NCBI GenBank assembly: GCA_029204225.1 | Contig: CM055095.1 | Span: 29,842,414 to 29,906,413 of the forward strand | Length of the DNA: 64,000 nucleotides | Source: Diphasiastrum complanatum | Taxonomy: Eukaryota; Streptophyta; Lycopodiopsida; Lycopodiales; Lycopodiaceae | Reading direction: 5' to 3' | Shown: in pieces, positions 1-10,280 of the stretch | Layout of the letters: the number at the start of each line of letters is the position of its first letter | Position numbering within the stretch: the first letter of the stretch is position 1 | The notes under the pieces: model-generated | Told to the model about the DNA's origin: nothing | Database searches by the model: none | What the model saw: the letters and a program-made list of their open reading frames with translations, nothing else | Program-made: the position numbers and the translations under genes

Positions 1-815
1 TCACTATCAATCTCAGCACAATAAGGTTTAGTCAATACTATACTTGGATCCATTGCGATATCAATTGGTTTGCAATCAGACATATGAAACTTTTCTAAAA
101 TGCCTTTTAGATATGTCTACTGGCTAAGATAGATTTTCTTCTGAAGTCTATCTCTAGTAATGTGAATTCTTAGCAAAGAATGAACAGCTCCTAAATCAGT
201 CATGTCAAATTCCTTTGACAGATCACTCTTAGTAGTGTGCAGAAGAGAAGTGTCATTAGACAAAATAAATGCATCATCTATGTAAAGAGCTATGTAAACT
301 GAATCGGTGCCTACATGCTTTGAATAAACATTACAATCAACTGAATTGTTTGCAAATCCTAATTGAATGAGGTAAGAGTTGATTCTATCGAACCATGCTC
401 TTGCAGCCTATTTCAGACCGTAGATTGCTTTGTGTAGCTTGCACACTTTGTGCTCTTGGCCTTTGACTTTGAATCCTTCTGGTTGGAAGGTGTATAGCTC
501 CTCTTCGACATTGTCATTGAGAAATGATGTCTTGACATCCATTTGGTGCATTTCGAGGTCTTTCGTGGCTACTAATACAATCAAAGTCCTGATTGACTGC
601 ATCTTGATGACAGGACTGAAATTTTTTTGATAATCCACTCCTTGGACTTGAGTGAATCCTTTAGCCACCAACCGTGCTTTCCATTTTGCAATGGAACCAT
701 CAGAGTTGATATTCTTCTTGAAGATCCACTTGTTGTCGATAACTCTCTTGTGATTGGAGAAGTCGACCAGTGTCCAGGTCTGATTCGTCAAAAGTGACTT
801 GTACTCGCTTTCCAT
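1..815 (-). pseudogene. Copia reverse transcriptase, element A
   Basis: The minus-strand translation shows the copia RT start (motif WTLVDF, then KWIFK and KARLVAKGFTQ), the block HQMDVKTSFLN, the block YGLK followed by AARAWF, and an intact YIDD active site at about 273-284. A TAG at 408-410 replaces the expected Gln between YGLK and AARAW, splitting the domain into two frames. RT would copy element RNA into cDNA inside the Gag particle. The active-site aspartates survive but the ORF is broken, so no full enzyme is expected. The C-terminal end continues beyond base 1. Confidence 0.9.
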
Positions 816-1498
816 AGCTTCTTGCCATTCACAGCATCCTTGGAGTTAATTGCGTCGACTAGGTTCTCTGGTTCTTCTAATGAAGTCCAGAATGATTGAG
901 GTGCATACCTCTTAGAAACTATCCGAGTCCGTGAGGATCTGTGGACGCTTAGTTGACCAGGATGCGATGATGCTTCTTCTTGAATTTCTCTAGATCTATT
1001 CGAGCTAGCTTGGTCTGGTCTGATGACAGGAACTGTCGGCTGCTTGGCTTCTGTAGCTGTAGCTGCAGGTTTTGTAGAAGGAACATCAAAGTTGGAAGAA
1101 TCTATGCTACGTAAAATAGGATGAAATGACATAGCATCGTTTATCGATGGCTGTTTGAAATCATAGTATGTATGTTCTTGAAATATTACATCCCTAGAGA
1201 CAAATACTACATTGGTGGATGGATCATAAACTTTATAAGCTTTATGTTCATCAGGATAGCCAATGAAAATACATTTATTTGTCCTATGATCCAACTTCTT
1301 CCTAAGCTATTTAGGAATGTGAACAAAACATATACAACCAAAGATTTTTAAATGGCTGACACTAGGCTTGTGCCCGTGCCAAACTTCATGAGGAGTTTTG
1401 TTATTGACGGCTTTGGTGTTGGATCTATTCTGCACGTAACAGGCTGTGGCAGTGGCTTCTACCCAGAACTTCACAAGTAGGTGTGCTTGATGTAGCAT
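788..1498 (-). pseudogene. Copia integrase C-terminal part and linker to RT, element A
   Basis: Two minus-strand ORFs, 1307-1498 and 788-1294, carry the usual copia integrase tail: KFWVEATATACYVQNRS, then HEVWHGHKPSVSHLKIFG, then KCIFIGYPDEHKAYKVYD. A Ser/Thr/Pro-rich linker to the RT follows. A TAG at 1307-1309 interrupts the segment between HIPK and LRKK, where Gln is expected. The segment continues directly from the integrase core at 1529-1843 and runs into the RT piece in another frame. Confidence 0.85.
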
Positions 1499-1528
1499 GG
1501 ATCTGGCTGAGTTGAGAAGAGTTCGATT

Positions 1529-1843
1529 CTACCTTTTTGCAATCTCGTTCTGTTGAGGTGAATAGGAAGTGGTGAACTGTCTTCTAATACCATGCTCAAC
1601 CATGTAGTCAGACATCTCGTTAGAAATGTATTCACCCCCACCATCAGTTTGGAGTGCCTTCACTTTTCTAGATGTTTGTGTCTCAGCCATGGCCTTGAAT
1701 CTCTTGAAGCATTCAAAGCCTTCAGATTTGTGCTTGATGAACATGACTGTAGACCATCTAGAATAATCATCTATGAAAGTGATAAAATAGATTGCATCTC
1801 CTAATGACAGAGTTGGCATTGGACCACAAAGAGCTATGTACAA
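1529..1843 (-). pseudogene. Copia integrase core, element A
   Basis: The frame shows YFITFIDDYSRW, QTDGGGEY and TTSYSPQQNEIAKR, the rve core of copia integrase. Two of the three catalytic acids look lost. The first Asp, normally in a HSD-(L/V)-x-GP block, reads Ser in the overlapping frame near 1842. The Glu of the usual NG(V/I)AER block is Lys. The middle Asp (QTDGG) remains. A frameshift near 1840 separates this ORF from the protease/GAG-pre-integrase ORF. The integrase of this copy is dead. Confidence 0.88.
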
Positions 1844-2498
1844 GATCTAATACATGCTTTGTTTTGATGGAATGTGATTTTGGAAACTTGCCTCTAAAGT
1901 GCTTCCCATAGATGCATGATTCACAAAAGAAAGATTTCTTATCTAATGAAGACGGGAAATTCAAACCATCAACTAAATCATTACAATGCATATAAGAAAG
2001 TGATCTTGTATTCACATGTCCAAATTGACTATGCCACAGAACAACACTGTCGTTTACATTTTCATTCGAGATACTAGCTAATGCAACTGAATTAGAGAGT
2101 ACGTAAAGATTTTCGACTCTAGTGCATGTAGTCAGAGTAGTATCTTCCTCGAGTATTGTACACTGCTCAGATGAGAAAGTATTAGTGTAGCCCTCATCAC
2201 TTATCTTAGAGACTGATAACAGATTCTTTGATAACTGAGGAACGTGAAGGACGTTAGGAACACAAATGGACAGATAATTGTTGAAGCTGATCTTCACTGC
2301 TCCCTTGTCTTCCACGCGTATGGTGCTAGAATCTCCGAGGTAGATAAATTGGTCTCTGCTATAATTTGTGTACTCCGTAAACCATTCCTTGCAAGAGGTC
2401 ATGTGTTGGGTAGCGCCGCTATCCAAGTACCAACTATCACAGTCTTCGTTGTTGCTATAAGCCATTAACAAGTGTGTATCTAACTCCTTGAATTCCAC
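1767..2498 (-). pseudogene. Copia protease and GAG-pre-integrase region, element A
   Basis: The minus-strand ORF of 243 codons contains SWYLDSGATQHMTS, the retropepsin active site with its DSG triad intact. LLSVSKISDEGY and the GAG-pre-integrase block LWHSQFGHVNTRSLSYM follow, then a zinc-binding CESCIYGKHFRGKF. The protease would mature the polyprotein. The N-terminal side continues upstream into the CCHC knuckle through a TAG at 2517-2519 in a poly-Gln run. Confidence 0.9.
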
Positions 2499-2554
2499 CG
2501 TGTCAGAGGAGTCTGACTACTGCTGCTGTTGTTGCTTCTTTGCCTCGTTGTAGA

Positions 2555-2610
2555 TGCAGATGCAACACTCCTTAATGTCATGATTAGCTCTTCTGCAATA
2601 TCTGCAAAAA
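2555..2610 (-). pseudogene. CCHC zinc knuckle of Gag, element A
   Basis: The minus-strand translation gives CRYCRRANHDIKEC, matching C-x2-C-x4-H-x4-C, the nucleic-acid-binding knuckle of Gag. It lies between the gag ORF (2667-3362) and the protease ORF, flanked on both sides by Gln-rich stretches each containing a TAG stop. Confidence 0.8.
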
Positions 2611-2666
2611 AGCTTCTTGCGCGATCCACCATGCTCACCTTGAGTGTGAGGCTTCTGTTGTTGCTG

Positions 2667-3362
2667 CTACACTTGATTCTTGCCCTTGGAATAGTCTTTT
2701 TTCTTGGTGTATAGAGCCATGGATTTGTCTTTGATGGACAGGCTGCTAGTCTTTCTCCACATTTCTTCTTGAAGAAGATGACTGATCACCTTTTGAAGAG
2801 TGAGGTTGGGTTGTGTGGAGATCATCACCACAAAGTGCTCATAGGACTTTGGAAGAGAAGAAAACAAGGTCATAACGGCATCATCATCTTGAATAGAACA
2901 TCCTACAACTGATAACTGATCTAATAGGGACTTGAAGCTGTTGATGTGAGAAGTGATGGCTGTAGAATCAGACATGCTAAGAGTAAAGAACTTCCTTCTA
3001 AGATGCAATCTCGTGGTTACATCGTGAGTCTCATAGAGACTTGATAACAAGTCCAGTGCTTCCTTAGAGGTTTTGCACGTGGTAAAATGAGATATTTGGG
3101 AGTCGACCAGATTGAGTGTGATACATGCTAGGGCCTTTTGATCTTTGATCCTCCAAGCCTTTTCCTGATCACCATCTTTCGGTTTCAGGTCTGCACCTTG
3201 TACTACATCCCAAAGATCTCTATCTATCAACATCATTCTAAGTTTTAACTCCCAGATGTAGAAGTTAGAACCATTGAACTTGTCAATGACTCTAGCTTCA
3301 CTGAGTGATGAAGATGAAGAGCTACCTATATGAGACATGATAACAGTATACAAATAGAACAA
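2667..3362 (-). pseudogene. Copia Gag N-terminal region, element A
   Basis: An ORF of 231 codons shows the UBN2-type copia Gag pattern: FNGSNFYIWELKLRMML near the start, WRIKDQKALACITLNL, TSKEALDLLSSLYE and LLDQLSVVG, ending in a basic tail. The ATG at 3362 lies 29-40 nt downstream of the primer-binding site. Another ATG at about 3338 (MSHIGSSS) may be the true start. Gag would form the cytoplasmic particle. The ORF ends at a TAG (2667-2669) inside a Gln-rich stretch before the zinc knuckle. Confidence 0.9.
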
Positions 3363-3390
3363 ACTTAATCTCTCGGTTTATTTGAGCTAT

Positions 3391-3402
3391 GCTCTGAGAC
3401 CA
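3391..3402 (-). other. Primer-binding site, element A
   Basis: On the minus strand this reads TGGTCTCAGAGC, one mismatch from the plant copia consensus TGGTATCAGAGC that pairs with initiator tRNA-Met. It marks the inner edge of the 5' LTR to its right. Confidence 0.8.
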
Positions 3403-4096
3403 ATCTGATCGGGCAAGGGAGATAGAAAAACGTGAATGGAGAAGAGAGCAAGAATATTGGGGAATAGCTCTCCCATTCTAATCAGTTGCTAAATGCAAAA
3501 ACAGTCTAATAGAAAACTTATGCCCAATGTAATCACAGCTTACAGGATCTTAAAAATTAATTCATACTTTGAAACAAGAGTACATTCCACCGAAGAGATT
3601 AGAGATGGTTTGCATGTGGTACTCCTGAAATCAGATTCAATGTGGAGTATAATTTTGAAATAAATAAAAGATCAGTATGATAACGCGAGTTTCTCAGGCG
3701 TCAAAGACAGCCATTGTCTGATCAGAAACTGAGGAGTCATAGATGTCCATGTTTTGATCAGAGTGAGTAAACAAGCGTGATCAAACAACAATGAAAGTGT
3801 ATTCAATCACAACAAGCATTCACTACGTTGTACACAGATAAAAGCAAGCTGCTGTTATATTACACTGAAACACAATACAAAATAGCAATTACAACAAAAA
3901 ATGACGGCGTAATTGGGATGTTCAAATAATGTGTCTCATGGATGAAGCAACGTCTAATCTGTGCTTGGATGATCTATTTATAGATTTCATCCATGTATTA
4001 ATTACATTGAATGCTTGTCACCTAATTAGGAAAGTCGTTGTACTTGGAAGTATATGGCTTTTGTGACAGCTGTACACAGTATATATATGGTCAACA
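3403..4096 (-). repeat. 5' LTR of element A (outer boundary tentative)
   Basis: This follows the PBS. A TATA-like CTATAAATAG lies on the minus strand near 3975-3985. The stretch at 3700-3960 aligns by eye with the inverse of the B-element LTR near 11600-11720; for example, both share TCTGATCAGA and GAGTGAGT in the same order. The outer end at CAACA near 4096 is a guess from the usual TG...CA termini. No target duplication was identified. Confidence 0.6.
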
Positions 4097-4634
4097 ATTT
4101 AGCATCGTTGATGCGGACTAGGACGTCGCTGGAATGTTCCTCGTTTATTTTGGATGACCTTCGGGATTTCTCTCTCTCTCTTTGCATTTTTCGCAAGAAG
4201 CCGAAATGTATGTATGATGGTAAACAGACTAGAATGTATCAAATTCACAATGAATACTACAGCGACATAACTTGTTATCCAAAGATATTTGGGTAAATTG
4301 ACATCCAGGAACACCAATGATGAAATGATTTGGTCAAGGTCTGCAATTGTAAAGATTACTTTATCTTCCAGGCTCTTCTGACATCAGGTAAACAGTCAGA
4401 ACAGACAGCAAGTAGCAAATAGATTCATCAAGTAGAATCACATTGGCTAAGGATTCTTCTTAATCAAACACAGAGGATTAGTTCTTATCGTAGAAAGCAA
4501 ACAAATCAAAAACAATCTCATTATTTGAACACATAGCTCATTCAGAATTCGAAGGAAGTTCTACTAAAGGTTATGCTTAACAGCTTCGGCTAATTCCCTG
4601 CACACATTAGTCAGAATTGTCGTCTGAAAATCCA
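4097..4634. other. Unassigned spacer between two LTRs
   Basis: No gene is supported here. A minus-strand ORF (4099-4317) has a stretch that loosely resembles the LPKxLW block of copia integrase, but the match is too weak to call. The rest is AT-rich and without recognisable domains. Confidence 0.4.
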
Positions 4635-5081
4635 TGTTAGAGTAACTGAAATTCAGTATAACGTAAGAAATAAGTGTGATGCAAACATAACAGTATCACA
4701 ATCAATCACAGATCATACAGAGTGTATTTGCACAAATGATAAGAAGTAATTCTGTGAAAGATAGCAGAGGGAAAGAATGCTCAAGCTATAGGAACTTGCT
4801 CTTCACTCTCTATTGATACTCAGCTCTGCGTAGAAATGCGTATGTACAATGCCACAAAGTGTTGTCCTTATAGGAATGTTCTTCAGCCTCAATGTCGGTT
4901 CTGAACTTCTATTGTGTCTCTTATAGAATGTCGCAACTTCTACTCAAAATATGAATTTACAAAGTGCATAATAGGCCTTTACATGAATTTAGGCACTATA
5001 GCACATTTTACATATATAGAAATTGAAATTTTTTACAATATATGACAAAACTTGGATAATGTGAGATCATAAGACTCCACA
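4635..5081 (-). repeat. 447-bp LTR next to a polypurine tract, probably the 3' LTR of the gypsy element
   Basis: The plus strand begins TGTTAGAG and ends GACTCCACA, giving TG...CA termini. On the minus strand the LTR start is immediately preceded by GAGGAAGGGGATA, a good polypurine tract. This makes it the 3' LTR of a minus-strand element lying to the right. TATA-like CCTATAAGG on the minus strand sits near 4870. The nearest coding sequence to the right is the gypsy element. Assigning the LTR to it is inference, because 5094-5700 has no recognised domain. Confidence 0.6.
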
Positions 5082-5094
5082 TATCCCCTTCCTC
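5082..5094 (-). other. Polypurine tract
   Basis: The minus strand reads GAGGAAGGGGATA directly before TGTGGAGTC, the LTR start. This is the plus-strand-primer position expected in LTR elements. Confidence 0.65.
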
Positions 5095-5755
5095 AGCTGT
5101 GCAGTGGCTCGCAAACAACTGGTTTATGTCCTTCTCTGTCGCTTTCGGCTGGCTAGCTTGCTGTGGAAAATGGCCTTGGCTCGGACCTCGTTTTCTTCAT
5201 TTACTTGCTCCAATGTCATTCCTTTTGTTGCCAGAAAGTAATTGTTCTTCTGGTTATAGTCTTATTGGTATGACAAGTTCGGATAACCCCCCATTCCTCG
5301 ATTGCCCATTGGTGCGAGGGGGTTATCAATTAATGTATTATTAACAAGATGCGTATACCAACTATCCTCGGTCAGGATTTCAGACATCTCGGTAGAAGGG
5401 ACAGTTAGTGAAAGGGCAGCATATGTATATTCGGGAAATTTTGCTTTAATGTACGGTTGTTGAACAGATAGGAGGGCATACAAAATAAGAGAAGAAATAT
5501 TTACATGGCTGTAAGTGTAATATGGTCTAGTTATTGGATTAGTGGAGCGAAGTATATTATTTGTTTAGGGTCAAGGAATAATAACAGATCAAGGAATAAT
5601 AACTGATAAGTAACTCGGGAAGAAACTAATTTAGAGTTAGAGACAACTTCCTTCACATCAAAAATGTTAATTGATTTTAATTTATTCAAATAGTCATCCA
5701 GAGCGGGCTTTTCGCAAAATACAAACAATGCAGCAATTATTAAAATATAAGTGAT
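5095..5755. other. Region between integrase and PPT with no recognised domain
   Basis: Short minus-strand ORFs (5262-5483 and 5531-5728) lie here. I cannot match them to a chromodomain, an env-like protein or a known gypsy ORF. It may be decayed 3' untranslated sequence of the gypsy element, or an insertion. Confidence 0.4.
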
Positions 5756-5759
5756 CCAT

Positions 5760-6969
5760 TATTAAAAACTTCTATGACTTTATACAGTCCCACCATCTGG
5801 TATGTACTTTTCCTAAAAACAACATGTGTCTGTTATCATACAGAAGCACATAGTCTCCTTGTTTAATTTTTATTTTCTTAATGGATTGATCAGAATTTTT
5901 TTTTTTTACTCTGAACTCGTTCAGTCTCAATTAATGAAAGACGACGATCCTCTTCCAGTTGCGTCAAAGAAATCATCCGCTCTCGGAGACTATCGTGTTC
6001 ATCCATTCGCTCTTCATTACTAATGCGAAACGTCGGAACTTCGAATTCTATTGGTAGTATGGGATGCATTCCATACACAAGATAATATGGAGTCTACCTA
6101 GTTGTAATCTTTTCAGCAGTTCTATATGCCCATAAGACAGACGGTAACTTATGATCCCAATCAGAAGAATGTGCGTCCGTTACTTTATTCAAAATTTTAC
6201 ATAGAATTCCATTTGCCCGCTCCGTAAGCCCATTTGCTTTTGGATTATATGGAGTGTTTTGGCGATGTGTAATAGAAAAATATGACAACATGGCCTCAAT
6301 GGTCTGATTAAAAAAATGGGTTTCCCTATCGCTAACAAGTTCTAAGGGACAACCATATCGCGTGATAATGTTTTGGAATAAAGACTTTGCTACAATCTTA
6401 GCATCGTTCTTAATTGTTGCTTCGGCCTCTACCATCTTGGTAGCATAGTCCGTGGCAACGAGTATGTAAGGACGACGAGTCTTACGCATGATCAGTTTGA
6501 TAGGTCCTACAAAATCTATCCCCCACTTCTCAAAGGGTGCTAAGGGGATAATTGGAGTAAGCGGCCAATGTGTTGCGAAGCTGGGTTTCCCCATCCTCTG
6601 GCATGCATCACATTTTTTAATGAAAAATTTAACATCTCTATAGACGGTAGGCCACCAATATTTAGCATTCAAAATCTTTTTTGCAGTGTTTTTTAGAGCA
6701 TAGAGACCTCTTGAATCTTCCTCATGTAATGCACTTATTACAGCGGTTGTCTTGGTTGGTTCTAAACATCGGCAAAGACTATCGTCAGCTCCTAATTGAT
6801 ACAAAATACTATTTACAATCGTATAAGGTCCTACTTCAGAAAGAAAAACAGTTTTTTGTTGTTTATTAAAATGTTCAGAATATATCTGGTCCTGTAAGAA
6901 ATTAATAACGTCCATATAAATTGATGTTTGTGATTGAATACGCATTATGTTCATCTGAAAATTCATCAA
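5760..6969 (-). pseudogene. Gypsy integrase
   Basis: The main ORF (6094-6969, 291 codons) has the H2C2 zinc-binding part ending CDACQRMGK. The DDE core follows, with WGIDFVGPI, VSDRETHFFNQ and NPKANGLTERANGIL. The first Asp and the Glu survive. The Gly after the second Asp block reads Glu (SDRET instead of the usual SDRGT). A TAG at 6094-6096 between TTR and TPYYLVYG replaces an expected Gln. The protein continues in 5890-6078 (YGMHPILPIEFEVPTFRI). Further left, near 5790-5850, the minus strand reads QGDYVLLYDNRHMLF, the integrase C-terminal module, after further stops. Confidence 0.9.
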
Positions 6970-7089
6970 AAATGGGTTCTAGTTGATTTTTTGTTTGGAG
7001 GCGGGATATATAATCAACATTTTAATGATCCTTGCCTCTTCGCAATTCTACTTCATAAAAGGGTATCCTAAAAGGTAATGTCTAAATTT

Positions 7090-8223
7090 CTATACTGAAT
7101 AAATCATCCCTAGTGCTTCTCGCTCTGTAGCAGAATAATTCTTTTCTGATGCAGCGAGTTGCCTTCCCGCATAGTAAATTGGATAATCTATATTTTGGTC
7201 ATCTTTTTGACTAAGCACTACACCTATCGCAAACGATGATGTGTCTACATATACATGGAATTTATTAGCCCAATTTGGAGGTTTAACCCTAGTGGCTTCT
7301 GCTAATGATTGTTTCAATTGATCAAAAGCTTGCTGATGGTCCTGTATCCAATGGTACTCAGCAGATTTTTTTAGCAAACCTGTTAAAGAAGTTACTATTA
7401 TAGCATAATCTTTAATTATCCTCCGATAGTAACCTACATGTCCTAGAAAACCTCTAAGCTCTCTTAAATTGGTTGGTTCTAATAATTCTAAAATCATTTT
7501 TATTTCTTCGATGTCGGCTTGTATACCATCCTTCAAAATTTTATGCCCTAAAAGAATGACTTCCCTCATCCCAAAGTAACACTTAACTAGATGTAGTTTA
7601 AGAGATGTCTCTTGACATCTTCTCAATGTTTTCTCTAATGCATCTAAATGGTTTTTAGTTGATGAATAGACACAAAAGTTATTCATGAAAATTTCTAAAA
7701 ACTTTCTTAAAAAAATTTGAAAAATATTTGTCATCATACGTTGGAATGTGGCAGGTGCATTTCAAAGACCAAAGGGCATTCGCGTATACACGTACATCCC
7801 CCAATCAGTAGTGAAAGTAGGTTTGGATCTATCTTCCTCTTTTATAAAAACTTGGTTATAACCTGAGAATCCATCTAAAAAGCTATAACGTTCATGACCA
7901 ACTACTTGGTCAAGAATGATATCTATATACGGTAGAGGATGATAATCCTTTGCTGTAGCAGCATTTAGTTTTCTAAAATCTTGACAAATTCTAATCTTGT
8001 CCGTCTTTTTCTTTGGTACTATAACTATTGGTGACACCCACTCACTGCTTAGAACAGGATATATAATATCCGCTCTAAGACATCTATCTAATTCATCTTT
8101 TACTAATAAGAAGTACTTTGGATTCAATCTATATTGACGCTGTCTAACAGGTATTGTGCCCTGAATAAGATCTATTCTATGTTCGTCCCATTTAACTGGT
8201 ATTCCTATTAAATCATCCATCAA
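7090..8223 (-). pseudogene. Gypsy reverse transcriptase and RNase H
   Basis: ORF 7762-8223 covers RT fingers and palm: SSEWVSPIVIVPKKK, RICQDFRKLN, YSFLDGFSGYNQ and MPFGL. A frameshift or stop around 7740-7760 leads to ORF 7090-7737 with EIFMNNFCVYS, LGHKILKDGI, LRGFLGHVGYYRRII and the RNase H block YADTS-like VDTSSFAIGVVLSQ. The catalytic FMDD is FMNN, so both metal-binding aspartates are replaced and polymerase activity is lost. GRQLAASEKNYSATEREALG marks the C-terminal RNase H part. Confidence 0.92.
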
Positions 8224-8765
8224 CCAAGCAAAACGTTTTGGTATTTTTGAAGAAGCAATATATACTCTTCACATTCCTGGTCCAATTGGTGTTTATATAG
8301 ATTCAAAGTCTTACCTTTATTAATTTTTATTTCTACATAATCTGTTTTATCTACCATCCCCTCAGTCAGACTTGGTCTGGTTCCACCCAGAACTTCTCTT
8401 GACTCGGATGTTGTCGGTATTTCTTCTTCCTCGTCAATCTCATGGCATTCTATGAAATTGATCCATGATTCAGCAGGTCTAGCTAACTCCTCACCCCATC
8501 TCAAAAGGTGACCCCTATTGCACTGGCTGTGAGAATACCTGGAAAAAATATCTGTTTGGTAGACCAATTTATAATAGCATCTGCTTGATATAACCATGGT
8601 CTTCCAAATAATATTGAATAAGGTGGTGTATCTACTGGATTTATGACAAGGAAATTCATAACAAACGTCTCTGTCTCTATAACTATGTTAATACCTTTTA
8701 GCTCACCTACTGGTATACATTTAGTCACATCTCGCCGAAGCAACTAGTCTAAAGATGTTGTGAAG
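8220..8765 (-). pseudogene. Gypsy protease C-terminal part and linker to RT, truncated
   Basis: ORF 8501-8743 shows FLVINPVDTPPYSILFGRPWL, the C-terminal half of a retroviral-type aspartic protease, followed by a linker ORF 8220-8597. The active-site DSG/DTG and all of gag are missing, because the sequence changes at about 8756-8766 into copia fragment B on the opposite strand. Confidence 0.75.
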
Positions 8766-8777
8766 TGACAAGAAGTA

Positions 8778-9660
8778 ATGGAAAGCGAGTACAACTCACT
8801 TTTGATGAACCAGACTTGGACACTGGTCGACTTCCCCACTCACAAGAGAGTTATAGACACCAAGTGGATCTTCAAGAAGATCAACTCTGATGGTTCCATC
8901 GCTAAATGGAAAGCACGGCTAGTGGCGAAAGGATTCACTCAAGTCGAAGGAGTGGATTACCATGAAATTTTCAATCATGTTGTCAAAATGCAGTCAATCG
9001 AGACTTTGATTGCGTTAGTAGTGGTAGAAGATCTCGAGATGCATCAAATGGATGTCAAGACAGCCTTTCTCAACACCTTCCAACCGGAAGGATTCGAAGT
9101 CAAAGGCCAAGAGCACAAAGTGCGCAAGCTGCGCAAAGTAATCTATGGCTTGAACCAAGCCGCAAGGGCATGGTTTGAAAGGATCAATGCTTATCTCATT
9201 CAATTAGGTTTTGCGAACAATTCCGCTGACTATAATGTTTATTCCAAATACATAGGTGTCAACTCAGTTCACATAGCTCTATACGTAAATGATGCATTCA
9301 TTTTGTCTAATGACAATTTCTAAATGGACAGTACTAAGAGTGATTTGTCAAAAGAATTTGACATGACTAATCTAGACGTTCATTATTAGGAATACACATC
9401 ACTAGAGATAGATTACATAAGAAAATTTATCTCAGTCAGCAAAATATCTAGAGAACATTCTAAAAAAGTTTCATATCTCTGATTGCAAACTGATTGATAA
9501 CCAATGGATCCATCTATAGTATTGACTAAACCTTCTAGTGCTGATTTCGAAAGTGAAGTACTCGACTTAGCGAAGTACCCTTATCATTCACTCATAAGAT
9601 CATTAATGGATGTCATGCTCTGTACGAGACCTGATTTAACATACACAATTAGCACGTAAA
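8778..9660 (+). pseudogene. Copia reverse transcriptase, fragment B
   Basis: The first ORF (181 codons) has KWIFKKINSDGS, KARLVAKGFTQVEGVDY, HQMDVKTAFLN, FQPEGFEVKGQEHKVRK, AARAWFERINAYLIQ and ALYVNDAFILSND. Relative to copy A it lacks about 8 residues after FLN. The second catalytic-motif residue is Asn rather than Asp. After a TAA at about 9321 the homology continues in shifted frames through TKPSSADF-like and SLIRSLMDVMLCTRPDL-like blocks to 9660. Confidence 0.88.
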
Positions 9661-10266
9661 GTCAATACATGTCTAATCCTAGGATTCCTCATTGGAAAGC
9701 ATTAAAGAGAGTGATGAAATACATTCAAGGAAGTTTAGATCAGGTTTTATGCTACGATGGAAACGCTATTGATCCACTCATCCTTCAAGGCTACTCCGAC
9801 TCATATTGGGAAGGAAATGCCTCAACCACAAAATCCACTTTTGGGTTTTGTTTCTTTCTGGCACGGGGACCTATTTCGTGGAACTCAACAAAGCAAAAAT
9901 AAGTTGCGCTTTTTTCAACGGAGGCAGAGTACAACAACAACATGTCAAGCTTCAAAAGAAGCTATATGGATCAAACTGTTACTTCATGATTTACATTACA
10001 CTCAGATCAATGCTACCACCATTCTGTGTGACAATTTGAGCTGTATTTCACTGTCTCTGAATCCCAGATTTTATAACAAGTCTAAGCACATAAAAATTTA
10101 ATATCATTTTATTAGGAAAATTGTTTTTTCAGGACAAGTGAATTTTCAATACTGCTCCACAACAGAAATAGTTGCAGACATCTTCAACAAAGCTCTTCCC
10201 AAGATCAAGCATTATAAATTCTTTAATGTGCTAGACCTAACGAAGGCACCAAGGCACCAACCGTGA
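9660..10266 (+). pseudogene. Copia RNase H, fragment B
   Basis: ORFs at 9669-9902 and 9757-10101 show HWKALKRVMKYIQGS, LILQGYSDSYWEGN and SKEAIWIKLLLHDLH. The block CDNLSCISLSLNPRFYNKSKHI follows, then, in another frame to about 10240, VADIFNKALPKIKHYKFF. These are the copia RNase H blocks in order. The usual SDSDWAG is SDSYWEG, so one acidic residue is Tyr. Confidence 0.85.
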
Positions 10267-10268
10267 CC

Positions 10269-10280
10269 TTAAGGGGGACA
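10269..10280 (+). other. Polypurine tract of fragment B
   Basis: TTAAGGGGGACA follows the RNase H end and precedes GTTGGAAG, the likely LTR start. Confidence 0.7.

Larger units (their letters stand above)
1..3402 (-). mobile_element. Ty1/copia retrotransposon A, internal region, cut by the window edge
   Basis: Minus-strand pieces run from right to left as gag, CCHC knuckle, aspartic protease, GAG-pre-integrase, integrase and reverse transcriptase, which is the copia order. RNase H and the 3' LTR would lie left of base 1. The reading frame is broken by frameshifts and by TAG stops at 408-410, 1307-1309, 2517-2519 and 2667-2669, each where the surrounding protein expects Gln. The same family recurs on the plus strand at 8766-10277. 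The copy is non-functional. Confidence 0.93.
4635..8765 (-). mobile_element. Ty3/gypsy retrotransposon, 5'-truncated
   Basis: Minus-strand pieces from right to left are protease tail, RT, RNase H, integrase (HHCC then DDE) and an integrase C-terminal KGDYVLL-like module, followed by a PPT and LTR. This is the gypsy order (RT before integrase). The gag and 5' LTR are missing, because the element stops at about 8765 against copia fragment B. The RT catalytic pair reads Asn-Asn (7678-7683) and a TAG splits the integrase at 6094-6096, so the copy is dead. Confidence 0.85.
8766..10277 (+). mobile_element. Copia fragment B: RT and RNase H half of a relative of element A
   Basis: This is plus-strand and starts abruptly with a short match to A's sequence just upstream of its RT start (MESEYNSLL, NQTWTLVDFP). 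It runs through RNase H to a polypurine tract and 3' LTR. It has no gag, protease or integrase. The RT core is conserved with A, but codons in the FLNxNVEEE block are deleted and YVDD reads YVND (Asn codon 9288-9290). Confidence 0.9.

Noticed and set aside
4099-4317. Copia integrase fragment on the minus strand
   Set aside because: Only an LPKYLW-like block is similar. The catalytic blocks and neighbouring domains are absent.
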